Shown here: positions 22,860-35,171 of the stretch, piece by piece | Layout: every line of letters begins with the position of its first letter | How positions within the stretch are numbered: position 1 is the first letter of the stretch | NCBI GenBank assembly: GCA_008477525.1 | Contig: SPDT01000007.1 | Span: 248,001 to 312,000 of the forward strand | DNA: 64,000 nucleotides | DNA from: Hypomyces perniciosus | Lineage: Eukaryota > Ascomycota > Sordariomycetes > Hypocreales > Hypocreaceae | Reading direction: 5' to 3' | The notes under the pieces: generated by a model | Told to the model about the DNA's origin: nothing | What the model saw: the letters and a program-made list of their open reading frames with translations, nothing else | Database searches by the model: none | Position numbers and translations under genes: made by a program

Positions 22860-25800
22860 TTACTTTTACCTTTAAGCTGTTAAAGTTATCTTTTATAATA
22901 AATAATATAAAAGATATTGCTTGTATAAAGCTAGAATTAATAATTTAATAGATTAAATAAATTACTGTTTTAATTAACTATATAACTACTATTAAAGTCT
23001 AAAATAAAATTAATCCTAATCTCTTTAATTAACTAAATAACTATTTCCCTACTACTAGGCTATCTATATTAATAAAAGTAAAAGAGTATATAATATAAGA
23101 GTTTAATCTTAATACCTCTATAATAAATATCTTTATTTACTATAATAATATACTTTAAAAGTACTAGTTTAATATTATTTTAAATAAAGAGAAAAGGAAG
23201 GCTAGTAATATAATCCTAAATTAAATCTAAAAGACAGTTAACTCTAGCATTTATACTTTAATTTTAATAGACCTTAAAGCCGCAGCCTTAGCTATTACTG
23301 CTATTAAAGTAGCCTATAATAATAATAAAGACGTTAATATTAAGTTTACTATTTACTAAATTATTAAAAAGCTTAAAAACTAATTAACCTTTTATAAAAA
23401 TATAATATATAAAGAAATATATTTATCCTATTAATATATATTATATAAAGTAAAGTGCAGGAATATTAAGCTATAAGTATAGTATATTTATTAGGCGTAT
23501 ATTTATATAAGTGTAGTAAAGTATAACCTTTTAAAGGTTATAGGAATAGCTTTTTAAATAATTTGCTTTAAAGCTATTAAAGTATACTTTACTTTAAACT
23601 TTATTGCCTACTATTTATACTATATAGATAGCTTAATTAAAAACAGTAAAATAAATAAAATTCTCTCTTTTAATTAACTTAAATAGCTTTTTTAAAATAC
23701 TTTAAAAAACATAAAGAAGTATATTTATAGCTTTTATACAATATTTAATAACTGCTTTAATAATATATAAAACAATAGTAATATACACTTAAAGCTTTTT
23801 ATTAGTAAAGAGTGCCTTTATAGACCTAAAAGGTATACTTAGCCTTTAAATAACTGCAGTAAAGTATATACTATACTCGCTAAAAGGCCTAATAAAAAAG
23901 GGAAATATACTTTTACGCCTAAATAAGGTGCAGAGATTTGCGTGCGCTTATAAAAAAATAAATAGCAGGTTACCTGCAAAAAGCTTAGTAAAAGGGGTAT
24001 TAACTTTACTGCCCTAATATAAAGAGGAATAGCCTTAACTATTATAGCTACTTTAATCTCCTTAAACTTAATTAATAAAGAAAATGCAAGCCTTACAGTA
24101 TATTTAATAAGTGTATTAATATATACTAATATATAGGATATACTTTACTGCCTTTTTTAAAGTATCCTCTTTAATATATATAATACTATTTATTTTATAA
24201 ATAGCAGGAATTATTTTATTCCCAGCTCTTTTATTTTAAGTATAGAAAAAGACTATATTAAAGCAGGAAAAGCTAGCTATTTAATAATTAAAAGAGGTTA
24301 TCGTTTACTAAAAAATACTCTTTATAATTAATATTAAAATATAACGCGCTTTATTAAGCTTTTAGATATAGCTATAGTTAAAGGATTTTATATTAATATT
24401 ATATTTTTATTAAAGCTTTAAAAAGTAGGGATTTACTTAATAAAGTGCAATAATACGCTTTGCATTAATATAGCCACTTTAAATACTATTATAAAGAAGG
24501 TAAAGTATAGGTATAATTTTCTGTTTTTTTAATATAAGCCTTTATTGCTTTATATTGCCCTTATCCTTAAATATACTATACTCAGCAGTTTAATAGCTTT
24601 TTTTATTTTTTTAATATAAAGTATAGCATTTATATAATATTAAAAAGTAAAAGAAGATTAATATATAATCCCCTAATACAATAATATAACTTTAAATAGC
24701 TTTAATATTTATAATTAAAATATTTAAGCTTAAAAGCGCTTAAAGCGTTTATAAAGAATACAAGGAATATATATATTAAAGGAACTATATATATAGAATA
24801 TAAGGCTTATACTTTTATATATACAAAATAGGTTATCTCTTGCAGACTATTTAATAAATAAGTATTAAAACTATTCTTTAAAGTGCATTAAAATCTTTAA
24901 AACTATCTTAAAAGCTATAATAGGGATAATTAGCTTTTAGTGCTTAAGGAAAAATATACTGTATAGCTATATATATACCTTCTATTAAATAAAGAACAGG
25001 AAACTGTTTTTAATGCTCTTTTTAACTTTATAAGTATAGTAAAGACGCAATATAATATCTCTATATACTTCTTTAAGCAGGATAATAAAAAAGCTGTAAT
25101 TACAGTTAAAAGCTTATTATACTTCTAGATCTAAGCTAATATAAAAGGTATTATCCTAAAGCTTGCCCTTTCTTATATATATAAGCCGAACAGCACTTTA
25201 AAACAGGCAGGTTAAAAAGTTATAAATAAATCAATTAAAATACTAGAAGGTGCAGGTCTCCTAAACAATCTATAGCCTAAAAGCATAAAAGCTACAGTAT
25301 ATATTATTAATATAAATCCTATATATAGCTTTAATATAATATTACCTATTAATAAATTCAAGTAATATTTCTATAACTTTATACCCTTTCCGATAAAGGA
25401 GCTTTCTGCAGACTTATAGCTAAATTAAAGCAGGCTTTATATATATAGCTACTGCGCCTATATATTAAATAAAGACTATAAAGCTGGCTAAAAGAAGAGA
25501 GAATTTAAAACTAAACCTAAAAGGCTAATTAAATATTTTATTAGCTATACTGTAAATAATATATATTGCATTTAGTTACTTTAATTAACAAAAGTAATTA
25601 TTATAAGGAATATAGAGTTTAATGAAATTAATTTCTTTAATAGCTATAAAGAGATTGCAGATAAACTGTTTATAGCTAAGTTAAATAAGCTGTTTAATAA
25701 ACTTAAAGAAAATAAACTGGAATTTAAACTCTTTTTTATATATATTCCTACAGTAAAGAATACCTTTATAAATGATATAAAAAAAGAGAGTATATTTTTA

Positions 25801-28056
25801 AAGGTAATAGAGATATAGAGTATTAAAGACAGTTTAATAAACGCTTCAAGTAAACTATTAATATATTTAAAAGGACCTTTTAGTCTTTAAATATTAAAAG
25901 CTACTTTAAAACAGTTCATTTTTATAAATCATATTAATATACTAATAAAAACTTTAAGCAATACTTTAATAAATAATTTACCTTTTTTTATAGAAAAGGA
26001 TATAATAAAAGAATAGCTTTATATATTAAAGGTATATAATTTAATAAAAAAGGATAATCCGCTAAGGCTAAAAGTAGATTAGTATATAAAAGATTTGCCT
26101 ATTTTTATAAAAGAAAAGTAACCTTTTAAAGAAATACTAGCTAATAATCCTTTCAGCAGCAAAGCAGTAACTAATATTTACAGGAGTTTAAAACTTTAAA
26201 AGAAATAACTTATAAAAAAGGCTAATAAATATCTTCTAATATATAGGACTAAAATATATACTATAAGCATTACTTTTAAAGATAATAAATCTAGTATATA
26301 CTTAATAATTATTAGGCTTTTTAGTTTAATACTATATTAACTGCTATTTAATTAATAAAAGCTAATAAGTAATAAATTAAAAAGCGCAGAAATAATATTT
26401 ACTGTTTTTAATATAGTAATAAACTATAAATCTTCCTTTTAAAAAAATATAGCTTTTAATAAATTAATTATTTACTAAAAGGATTTAATAAAGCTATTAA
26501 AAGATTGAAAAGAGTTTATAAAATACCTATTTAAAGATAAGTTTAAATTAACTGTATATAATAAAATTAATTTTTTATATATAAAAGGAACCTAGTAAAA
26601 GATATTATACTTAACGGCAATAATAAAGCTATTATTAATATATTGAACTTTTACTTATAAGTTTAATTAAAATAAAAATTTAAAATACTATAAAGTTTAC
26701 TTTATAGTCTATAGGGATTTATAAAAGTGTATTATTATAAAAAGTATATATATAATTATATTAATAGTGCGTTTTTTCTATATATTTATTACTTTTATAG
26801 TAAAATTTAACTTTAAATTAAAGCAGTATAATATTAAAAAATACTTTTCTTAATACTTTAAATAATAAGAACTTGAAACTAATTATATATAAACTCTTTA
26901 AAGGTTTTAAGCAGCTAAATATCTATTTAAAGCTCGCAAAAGCTTTATATAGCTTAAAGGATTTATTAAAGCTATAGTTTAATAAACTATCTTTAACTTT
27001 CAGGCAATAAAGGTTAATTCTAAGCTTTAAAGAGCTGTGTCTTTTCTATAATATAGCTTAGAAAATCTTTATTATATTTTAAATAAATAATATTTTAACT
27101 ATATATTATTATAATAATAAAGCTTTTTATACTAAACTATTAAATGCTTTAGAAGTAAAATATAAGCTTTATAGTAAAAGAGACAAGTAGTAGTTTTTAA
27201 GGATTAAGATTACCTGTAATTATATAAAGTATAAAATATACTTTTCCTATAAAACCTATTTTAAGAAAATTGCGAAATAATTTAGGCTTAATAAAGGAAT
27301 ATAGCTTTTTATAATTTTAATATTTATTATAAAGCTTTAGAAAAGTATATTATAAGCTTTAAAAGCAACTATTAAAATATATTAAACGAAAGTAAAATTA
27401 ATATTTTATACAGCTATTATAATAAAGCTTAATATAGCTTATAGCTTATAGCGCTTTAGCTTTATTATAGTTTTTAATTAACCTTAATAAAAAGTATTTT
27501 AAAACAGTTAACCAGCTAATCTACTATTTATATATATAGTATTTCTTAGCTTTTTAGTATAAAGGGCAAAAAGAAATATAGGTTTTAACTGCTTTAAGCG
27601 ATATTTCCTTTACTAATAATATAGATATTTAGAGATTATTTGAAAGGTATTTTATTATACTTTTTTAAGCTTTATCCTATAGAATATAATATATTAAAGT
27701 ACTATTAATATATCTATAATAAAAGCTAAATTATTTGCCTTTATTTAAATAGTAAAAAAGGCTATAGGTTTATATTACCTTTTCTAAAACATAAAGTTTA
27801 AGCTTAGCGCTAACTAGAATATTAACTATAATAATTAATTAATTATATACTTTATAATTAAAAAGAGGATTTAAATTAATATTTATTTATATTATATTAA
27901 TATATAAAATATATTACTTTAATAAAAATATTAAAAAAAATTATTTATAGTTTTTTATCTTTTTATTAACTTTATACCTGCTAATAGTTTTATTAAAGCT
28001 TTACTATAATAGAACTTTAAGTACTTTAAAGCACTATTAAGTTTAATAGATATATA
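22860..28056 (+). pseudogene. Copia-A3 gag-pol relic
   Basis: Ty1/copia polyprotein, destroyed by stops and a few frame slips. Reverse transcriptase is recognisable at about 26450-27330: TFTYKFN (from TWxFxYKFDExG), then VYRDLQKC-type text, and LYSLENLYYILNK-like text where ALYGLxxSPLLWY is usual. RNase H follows at 27530-28056, including ALSDISFTNNIDI, a WKSxKQ-type segment, and a C-terminus reading FIPANSFIKALL..NFKYFKALLSLIDI, the ADGxTKAL end typical of fungal copia. Order (gag, integrase, RT, RNase H) fits copia rather than Gypsy. About 1.35 kb of non-pol sequence then separates this end from the 3' LTR, which is unusual and holds the antisense frame at 28547-28906. Confidence 0.85.
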
Positions 28057-28546
28057 GTTACTGCAATAAAATATATAAAAATACAGGAAACCAGTTAATT
28101 CTAGCTTATAGGCTATATACTATAAAGGGTATATTCTATTACTGCAATAATTATTCTCTAAAAGTTTTCTAGCCTTTATACGCCTATACGCAAAAAGCAT
28201 TATTATTATAATCACTACTGCCTAAAGCAGCAGCCTCTTTAAAGTAAACTAAATTCTCTTCTTTTAATAAATTAAATTAAAGGCGCAATACCTTTTTATA
28301 TTAAATTACTCTCTAATTATATAAGCTTATAAGTATATAAAAAAAGGAAAGTATATTTACCCAGTTATCTTCTTTATTTACAGCTTAAAAAAGCTAATAT
28401 ATAATTAATATAAATACTAAATAACTATAAAATATATAATTAAATAAAGCAATATAGGCATATTAAAAACAAGCTTATTAAAGGGTATATTAATAATTAT
28501 TACTAAAATAAACAATATACTGCCGAAAGCGGGCAATAGAAATATA

Positions 28547-28906
28547 TTAAGAGAAGTCTCTTTTACTAGCAATTACTGACTTTAGATAACCTTTATAAAG
28601 AGGGCATAATAGTATAGCAGTAAAGGCAGTGGCAAGAGCAGCCTCTAAAGTAATAGCAGCAGCAATAAAGGCAAGGGCTAGGATAGCAGTAGCAGGAGGA
28701 GGAGTTAACGAAAATAAGGATAAAGCTGCCTTAACAGCAAGGTATACTTTATAAATAGCAGCTAAGCGCATATTAAAAGCGGCAATAGCTGCAGCACGCC
28801 TCGACTGGCCAGGACTAGCCGGCGCAGGAGTAAAAGCTAGCGCAAAAGCAGGAGTAGGAGCAGTAATAGGCGTGGCCGCTTAGCCAGCCAAGCGACTAAC
28901 GCCGCG
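28547..28906 (-). CDS. Alanine-rich antisense reading frame in Copia-A3, unknown
   Basis: On the strand opposite to pol, between pol and the 3' LTR, a frame stays open for about 120 codons and ends at TGA/TAA-type stop 28547-28549. From the first ATG (28771) it is 74 residues (MRLAAIYKVYLAVKAAL..). Upstream the frame continues without stop through Ala/Pro-rich text (APTPAFALAFTPAPASPG) to a TAA near 28906, which could itself be a RIP product of CAA. The C-terminus KGYLKSVIASKRDFS is nearly the same as in the inverted full copy at 37758-38135. The rest is hydrophobic and Ala-rich. No known family recognised. Caution: Ala codons cannot turn into stops by RIP, so an Ala-rich frame survives easily even if never translated. 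Confidence 0.35.
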
Positions 28907-29410
28907 ACAAGCTACTTTTAAGGGGCGACTATAACCACGCTTTACTAATAAGGTATTTTTTTTCTGCAATTTCGCTGTTAGCTAATAAACATATAGCGCG
29001 AAGGGAATTAGTCGGAAGTGTAATACTTATAGCAGGGGCTATACTGCTATTGCTGTTAATGTTAATATTATTGTTAATGTTAATATTGATAATGATAATA
29101 TTAATGACTGAAGAAAAAGAGCGAGGAATAAGGCCAGGGGGCAGCTAATATACCTATTCTAGCTATTTAGGATTAATTTACCTGCTTAAAGAGCTTTATT
29201 GTTTAACTTCTTATTATTATAGATTAATAATAACTATAGCGCTAACATTCCTTTCACCTCTATAATAAAATATTAATATATATTTACAATAAAGAGCTTC
29301 TAACTAAGCAAAAGAGGCTCTAGGAGCGCGGCCAGACAGTTACAACACTATAGATAGACTAGGATAGCAGTTAATAAAGTACTGGGAATAGCCTTATTAA
29401 CTGGGGGGTG

Positions 29411-29676
29411 TATTGGGTTAAGTAGGCTAGGGCCCTACCACTTACCGGCGCTAAGGAGCTTTTATCTGCTATATAAGCAGATACAAGCTAATATACACAC
29501 CGCGTAAACAATGTATTAGACTATACAGGCGCTTATAAAGCGCCTGCATACAGCGTCTTCTTTATATTAGCTATGTGTATATATAGCGAGGCCACTACGG
29601 TATATTCTCTTTCATAGAATTAAGCTTTGTTTCCTATCTCTCTATACTCTATATAGCTGTGCCGCGCTCCGCTACA
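29411..29676 (+). repeat. 3' LTR of Copia-A3
   Basis: 266 bp, TATTGGGTTAAG to GCGCTCCGCTACA, much less mutated than its 5' partner. Confidence 0.93.
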
Positions 29677-29825
29677 GATAACTTACTTTTAATGTTTAAG
29701 GATAAATATACTATATAGTAATATATATACTCTTTATTAAATAAAGAATATAATATTATTTTTAATGCTCTTTTTAACTTTATAAGTATAGTTAAGATAC
29801 AATATACTATCTTTATATATTATAT

Positions 29826-30089
29826 TGTTGGGTTAAGTAGGCCAGGGCCCTACCGCTTATTAGCGCTAGGGAGCTTTTATCTGCTATATAAGCAGATATA
29901 AGCTGATATATATATTGCATAAGCGATATGTCAGACTATATAGGCGCTGTAAGTGCCTGTATACAGCTTCTTTTTTGTGTTGGCTATATATATATATAGC
30001 GAGGCCACTACAGCATATTCTCGTTTATAGAATCAAGCTTTGTTTCCTACCTCTCTATACTCTATATAGCTGTGCCGCGCTCTGTTACA
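29826..30089 (+). repeat. Copia-A LTR joined directly to mid-pol sequence
   Basis: 264-bp LTR (TGTTGGGTTAAGTAGG .. CTCTGTTACA). The left flank is copy A2 at a point equal to about 25,075 in A3. The right flank resumes at a point equal to about 24,392 in A3, so flanks are different copies and no target duplication matches (TATAT against ATATT). The usual primer-binding region is missing. Confidence 0.8.
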
Positions 30090-32539
30090 ATATTAATATT
30101 ATATTAACTGAAAAGCTTTATAAAGCTAAAGTTTAATTAATAAAATATAACAATATACTTTATATTAATATAGCTAATTTAAGTATTATAATAGTTAAAG
30201 TAAAGTATAGGTATTACCTTTTATTTTTTTCATATAAACCTTTATCTGTTTATATTACTCCTATACTTAAATACTATATCTTAAACAGTTTACTGACTCT
30301 TTTCCTACTTCTGGATATATATAATAAAGTATTTACTATAATAAGAAAAGGCAACTAATATATAACCCCCTACTACTATACTTAAACTTGAAATAACTTT
30401 AATATTTATAATGTAAGTATTTTAGCTTTAAAGCGTTAAAGGTATAAATTAAAAATACTAAAAATATAAAAGTAAAAGGAACTAAATATATAAAGTATAA
30501 GTTTTATACTTTAATATATATATTGCAGGTTATTTTATATGGACTATTCAATTAATAAATACTAAAACTTTTTTTTAAGGTTTATTAACATCTTTAAAAT
30601 TATCTATAAAGATATAATAAAAATAATTAGCTTTTTGTATTTAAAGATAAATATACGATATAGTTATATATCTACTCTTTATTAAATATAAAATATAATA
30701 CTATCTGTAATACTCTTTTAACTTTATAAATATAGTTTAAATGCAATATAATATCTTTATATATTATATGAAATAAAATAGTACAAAAGCTATAATAGCG
30801 ATTAAAGGTTTAATGCGCTATTAGCTTTAAGCGGATAAAGAAGGAATTCTCTTTAAGCTTTCCTTTTTCTATACTTATAAACTAAATAGTATATTAAAGT
30901 ATATAAAATAAAAAGTAATAACTGAATTAATTAAGATACTTCATTATAATAGCCTTTTAAATAACTTATAGCCTAAAAGCATTAAAACAGTAATAGACTA
31001 TATTAATATAAACTCTTTATTTACATTTAAAATAATATTATTAATTAATAAATTAAAATAATAGTTTTGCAATTTTACCCCTTTTTTCATAAACGAGCTG
31101 TTTATAAAACTATAGTTAAATTAAAACAGGATCTATATTTATAGCTACTATACTTATATATTTAATAAAGACTATAAAGTTAACAAAAATAAAAAAGAAT
31201 TTAAACCTAAACTTAAAGGCTTAATTAAATACTTTCTTAAATATATTATTAATAATATATAGTATATTTAATTACTTTATTTAATAAAAGTAATTATTAT
31301 AAAAGAATATAATTTAATAAAAATGCTTTTTAAATATATATTGTTATAATACAAGATACTGTTTTTAATATATATTTTTATAATAAAAGATACTTTTTTA
31401 AATATATATTTTCATAATAAAAGATACTTTTTTAAATAATAAAGAAATAAAAGGCTTACCTTTAAATGTAAATAAGCCTTAAAGTATTAAAATTAATTTA
31501 ATAACTGCTTAAGCTAAGCTATTAATACACTTAAATGCATTTTTTAAACTTTAAACATTAAAGGCTACCTTAAAATAATTAATCGTTAAAGAAACTAATA
31601 TATTAATAAATCCTTAAATAATACTCCTATAAGTAATTTATACCTCTCTATAAAAAAGGATAAAGCAGAAAGATAGGTTTATATATTAAAAGTATATAAC
31701 CTAATAAAAAAGGAAAGTCTATTAAAGTTAAAAGTAAATTAATATATAAAAGACTTACCTACTTGTATAATAAAAAAGTAGACCTTTAAAGTAATATTAC
31801 CTAATAATCCTTTAAGCAGTAATATAGTAATTAATATTTATAAAAGCTTGAGGCTTTCAGGGAAATAACCTATAAAAAAGGCTAATAAATAGTTTCTAAT
31901 ATATAGGATTAAAATATATACTGTAAATACTACTTTTAAATATAATAAGCTTAATATATATTTAATAATTACTCAACCTTTTAATTTAATATTGAATTAA
32001 TTACTATTTAATTAATAAAGGTTACTAAATAAGAATTTAAAGAGTATATAAATAATATATATTATTTCTAATATAATAATAAACTATAAATCTGTTTTTA
32101 AAAAGTATAGCTTTTAATAAATTAATTATTAATTAAACAAATTTAATAAAACTATTAAAAAATGAAAAAGAGTTTAAAAAATATTTATTTAAGGATGAAA
32201 TTAAATAAACTATCTATAATAAAATTAATTCTTTATATATAAAAAGGATTTAGTAAAAGATATTACATTTAAAGGCAACAATAAAGCTATTATTAATATA
32301 TTATATTTTCATTTATAAATTTAATTAAAATAAAAATCTAAAATTTTGTAAAGTTTATTTTATAGTCTATAAAGACTTATAAAAGCGCTTTACTGTAAAA
32401 GGTATATATATAGCTATATTAGCAATATATTCTTTCTATATATTTATTACTTTTATAGTAAAATTTAACCTTAACTTAAAGTAATATTATATTAAAAATA
32501 CTTTTTTTAATACCTTAAAGGATAAGAATTTAAAATTAA
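30090..32539 (+). mobile_element. Copia-A copy A4, internal gag-pol fragment
   Basis: Follows A3 colinearly from about 24,392 to 26,880. It lacks the first ~1.6 kb of the internal region next to its apparent LTR (29826-30089), and is cut on the right by the LTR of copy A5. Frames are full of stops. A short tandem duplication (AAAGATACTTTTTTAAATA-type units) lies near 31345-31440. Confidence 0.75.
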
Positions 32540-32815
32540 TATTGGGTTAAGTAGGCTAGGGCCCTACCACCTATTAGCGCTAAGGCCGGCGCTAAAGAGC
32601 TTTTATTTACTTATAAAGCAGATATAAGCTAATACATATATCGCGTAAGCGATATATTAAACTATATAGATGCTTATAATGTATATATATAGCCTCTTCT
32701 TTATATTAGCTATATATATATATAGTAAGGCTATTATAGTATATTTTCTGTTATAGAATAAAGCTTTATTTATTGTCTCTATATATATTATATTGCTATA
32801 CTACGCTTTATTATA
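32540..32815 (+). repeat. 5' LTR of Copia-A copy A5
   Basis: 276 bp, strongly RIP-mutated (TATTGGGTTAAG .. CGCTTTATTATA). Confidence 0.85.
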
Positions 32816-34164
32816 GTTATAAGCCTAAGTAATAACTATTAAAATTACTAGAAACTTCCCCTTAAATATTATTTCTCTTTATTCTTTTACCTTTTACTAT
32901 TAAATTATTAAAGCTATCTTTTATAATCAATAGTATAAAGGATATTGCTTTTATAAAGCTGGAATTAATAGTTTAGTCGATTAAGTAAATTATTATTTTT
33001 ATTAATTATATAATTACTGCTACAGTATAGAATGGGATTAATCTAAATCTCCTTACTTACTTAAATAATAATTTCCCTGCGTCTAAGCTATTTACTTTAA
33101 TAGAAGTAAAAGTAACTACAGTAAAAGTATTTAGTCTTAATACGTATTTAATAAATATATTTATTTATTATAATAATATATTTTAAAAGGGTTAATTCTT
33201 TATTACTTAAAGTAGCTTATAATAATAATAAAGATTTTAATCTTAAATTTAGTATTTACTGAATTATTAAAAAGGTTAAAAACTAATTAGCTCTTTATAA
33301 AAATATAATATATAAAGAAATATATTTATTTTATTAATATATATTATATAAAGTGAAATATAAAAATATTAAACTAAATGTATAGTATATTTAGTAAATA
33401 TATATTTATCTAAATACAGTAAAGTATATACTTTTTAAAGTTATAGGAATAGCTTTTTAAATAATCTTTTTTATAGCTATTGGAATATATTTTATGTTAA
33501 GCTTTACAATTTATTATTTATTTTACATAAATAGCTTAATTAAAAGCAGTAAAATAAGGAGATTTTCTTTTATAATCAATGTAAGTAGCTTTTTTAAATA
33601 GTCTAAAAAATATAGAAAGTTAGATTTATAGTTTTTATGCAATATTTAATAACTGCTTTAATAATATATTAAATAGTAGTATTATATATTTAAAGCCTTT
33701 TAATAGTAGAGGCTGCTTTTATAAACCTAAAAGTTATATATAGCCTTTAAATAACTACAGTAGAGTATATACTATATTTACCAACAGGCTTAATAACAAA
33801 AGGAAATATTCTGTTGTATTTAAGTAAATTTTAAAGATTTATATACGCCTATAAGAAAATAAATAGCAGGTTATTTATAAAGAATTTAGTAAAAGGGGTA
33901 TTAACTTTACTGCTTTAATATAAAAAGAAATAGCTTTAACTATTATACCTACTTTAATCTCTTTAAATTTAATAAATACAGAAAATATAAGCCTTATAAT
34001 ATATTTAATAAATACATTAATATATATTAATAGAGAGAATATACTTTACTGCCTCTTTTAAAGTATACTTTTTGATATATAATACTATTTATTTTCTATA
34101 TAGTAGGAATTATTTTATTCCTGGCTTTTTTATTTTAAATATAAAAAAGGACTATATAATAAAA
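32540..34164 (+). mobile_element. Copia-A copy A5, 5' LTR plus truncated interior
   Basis: LTR 32540-32815, then primer-binding region GTTATAAGCCTAAGTAA and internal sequence matching A3 from 22786 to about 24,256. The match ends near 34164, where unrelated sequence assigned to Copia-B begins. No 3' end seen. Confidence 0.8.
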
Positions 34165-35009
34165 AAAGTTTATAATTCTATTTAAAACTTTCTTTTATAA
34201 TCAAAAGTTTAAATTTATACTTTACCTTAATTGCCTTTATAAAGTTATTTTAAACTAGCAGTATATAATAAATTAATTATAGGCAATAAACCTTTAATCT
34301 TTAAATGTTTAAAAAAAAGGTTTTTATTTTAAAGAAAAGTATTTAAATATTTCCTCTTTAAGTATATTTATTAATTATTTTTTATTTACTAAATATAAAT
34401 ATTAAATTCTTCTTTTATAAATAAAGTATTATCTAAAAGGCTTAATTAATAATTTAAAAGAGTAACTTTATTTAAAAGTCTTTATATTTAAAATATAGCC
34501 TCTTTATTAAAAATAAATTAATTATTTACTATTAAAAGTATCTTTAACTTTAATAATCTTTTTACTTTTACTAAAAATAGTAAAAGACTAGTATATTAAA
34601 GACTTTCTTTAAGGTAAATAAATTAAGTGATAGGCTGCGACTTTAAAGAAAAATAAAGGAGGTTATAGAGTAATTACTTAAAGGAAAAATAGGTATTAAT
34701 AAGCAGGTAATAAGCCAGAAACTAATAGTTAGGTATAGTAGCAGTAATTTACTAGTCTTTAAAGTTCTATATCTTTAGGGACTATAGTTACTTTTATATA
34801 TACATTCCGGCCTATATAATATTATAAGAGCTCTGGAGCTTCCGGTCTCTTAATATAAATACTGTTATAGTTATAGTAATACTACTACTTTTTCACTATT
34901 TTAGTAATCTTTACTATATCCTATAAAGTATATAGTATTATTCCCTATTTTAATAGGATATAGGTCTAACGTTAGCAGTATAAGTTAACCTATTAAGGCT
35001 CTTAATAGC

Positions 35010-35171
35010 TATTACAGCACATAGAATAGCGGGTTAAGGTAATATCTTTATTATACCTTGAATAAGGCAAGAGGCCATAAGAATATAATTCAAAGGTGTA
35101 GGACCAAGTCATTACGTAAGAATATATATAATACTAATAAGTTATCGGAGGGCAGGTTTAATGCTATAACA
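35010..35171 (-). repeat. 3' LTR of Gyp-A
   Basis: 162 bp. Read minus it starts TGTTATAGCATTAAACC right after a purine tract (AAAAGGGGGGGGTAC). The unmutated ends imply an 11-base inverted repeat (TGTTACAGCAC/GTGCTGTAACA). An open frame at 35058-35252 lies across this LTR and is not a gene. Confidence 0.92.

Larger units (their letters stand above)
22520..29676 (+). mobile_element. Copia-A copy A3: full-length Ty1/copia retrotransposon
   Basis: 7,157 bp with 266-bp LTRs at each end and the target duplication GATAA (22515-22519 and 29677-29681). Both LTRs share a deletion (CCACTTACCGGCGCTA) that sets them apart from most other copies, which supports pairing. It inserted into an older copy of its own family (A2). 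A G-tract (ACTGGGGGGTG) precedes the 3' LTR. The element is coding-dead, but 28550-29400 and the 3' LTR are noticeably less AT-rich than the rest. Confidence 0.95.
12469..29825 (+). mobile_element. Copia-A copy A2, interrupted by Gyp-1 and Copia-A3
   Basis: 5' LTR 12469-12743 and primer-binding region, then gag-pol sequence in three pieces: 12744-13729, 21356-22519 and 29682-29825. The pieces join in the order of the intact copy A3. Its text ..AACTGCTTTAA at 13729 resumes after the Gyp-1 target duplication at 21356. Its text ending ..AAAGATAA at 22519 resumes at 29682 with CTTACTTTTAATG, as in A3 near 24930. It ends at 29825 where another LTR begins; no 3' LTR was identified. Coding frames are destroyed by stops. 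Confidence 0.8.

Noticed and set aside
29915..30136. 73-codon forward open frame
   Set aside because: Begins inside the Copia-A LTR at 29826-30089 and runs into pol relic in a wrong frame; no homology-like pattern.
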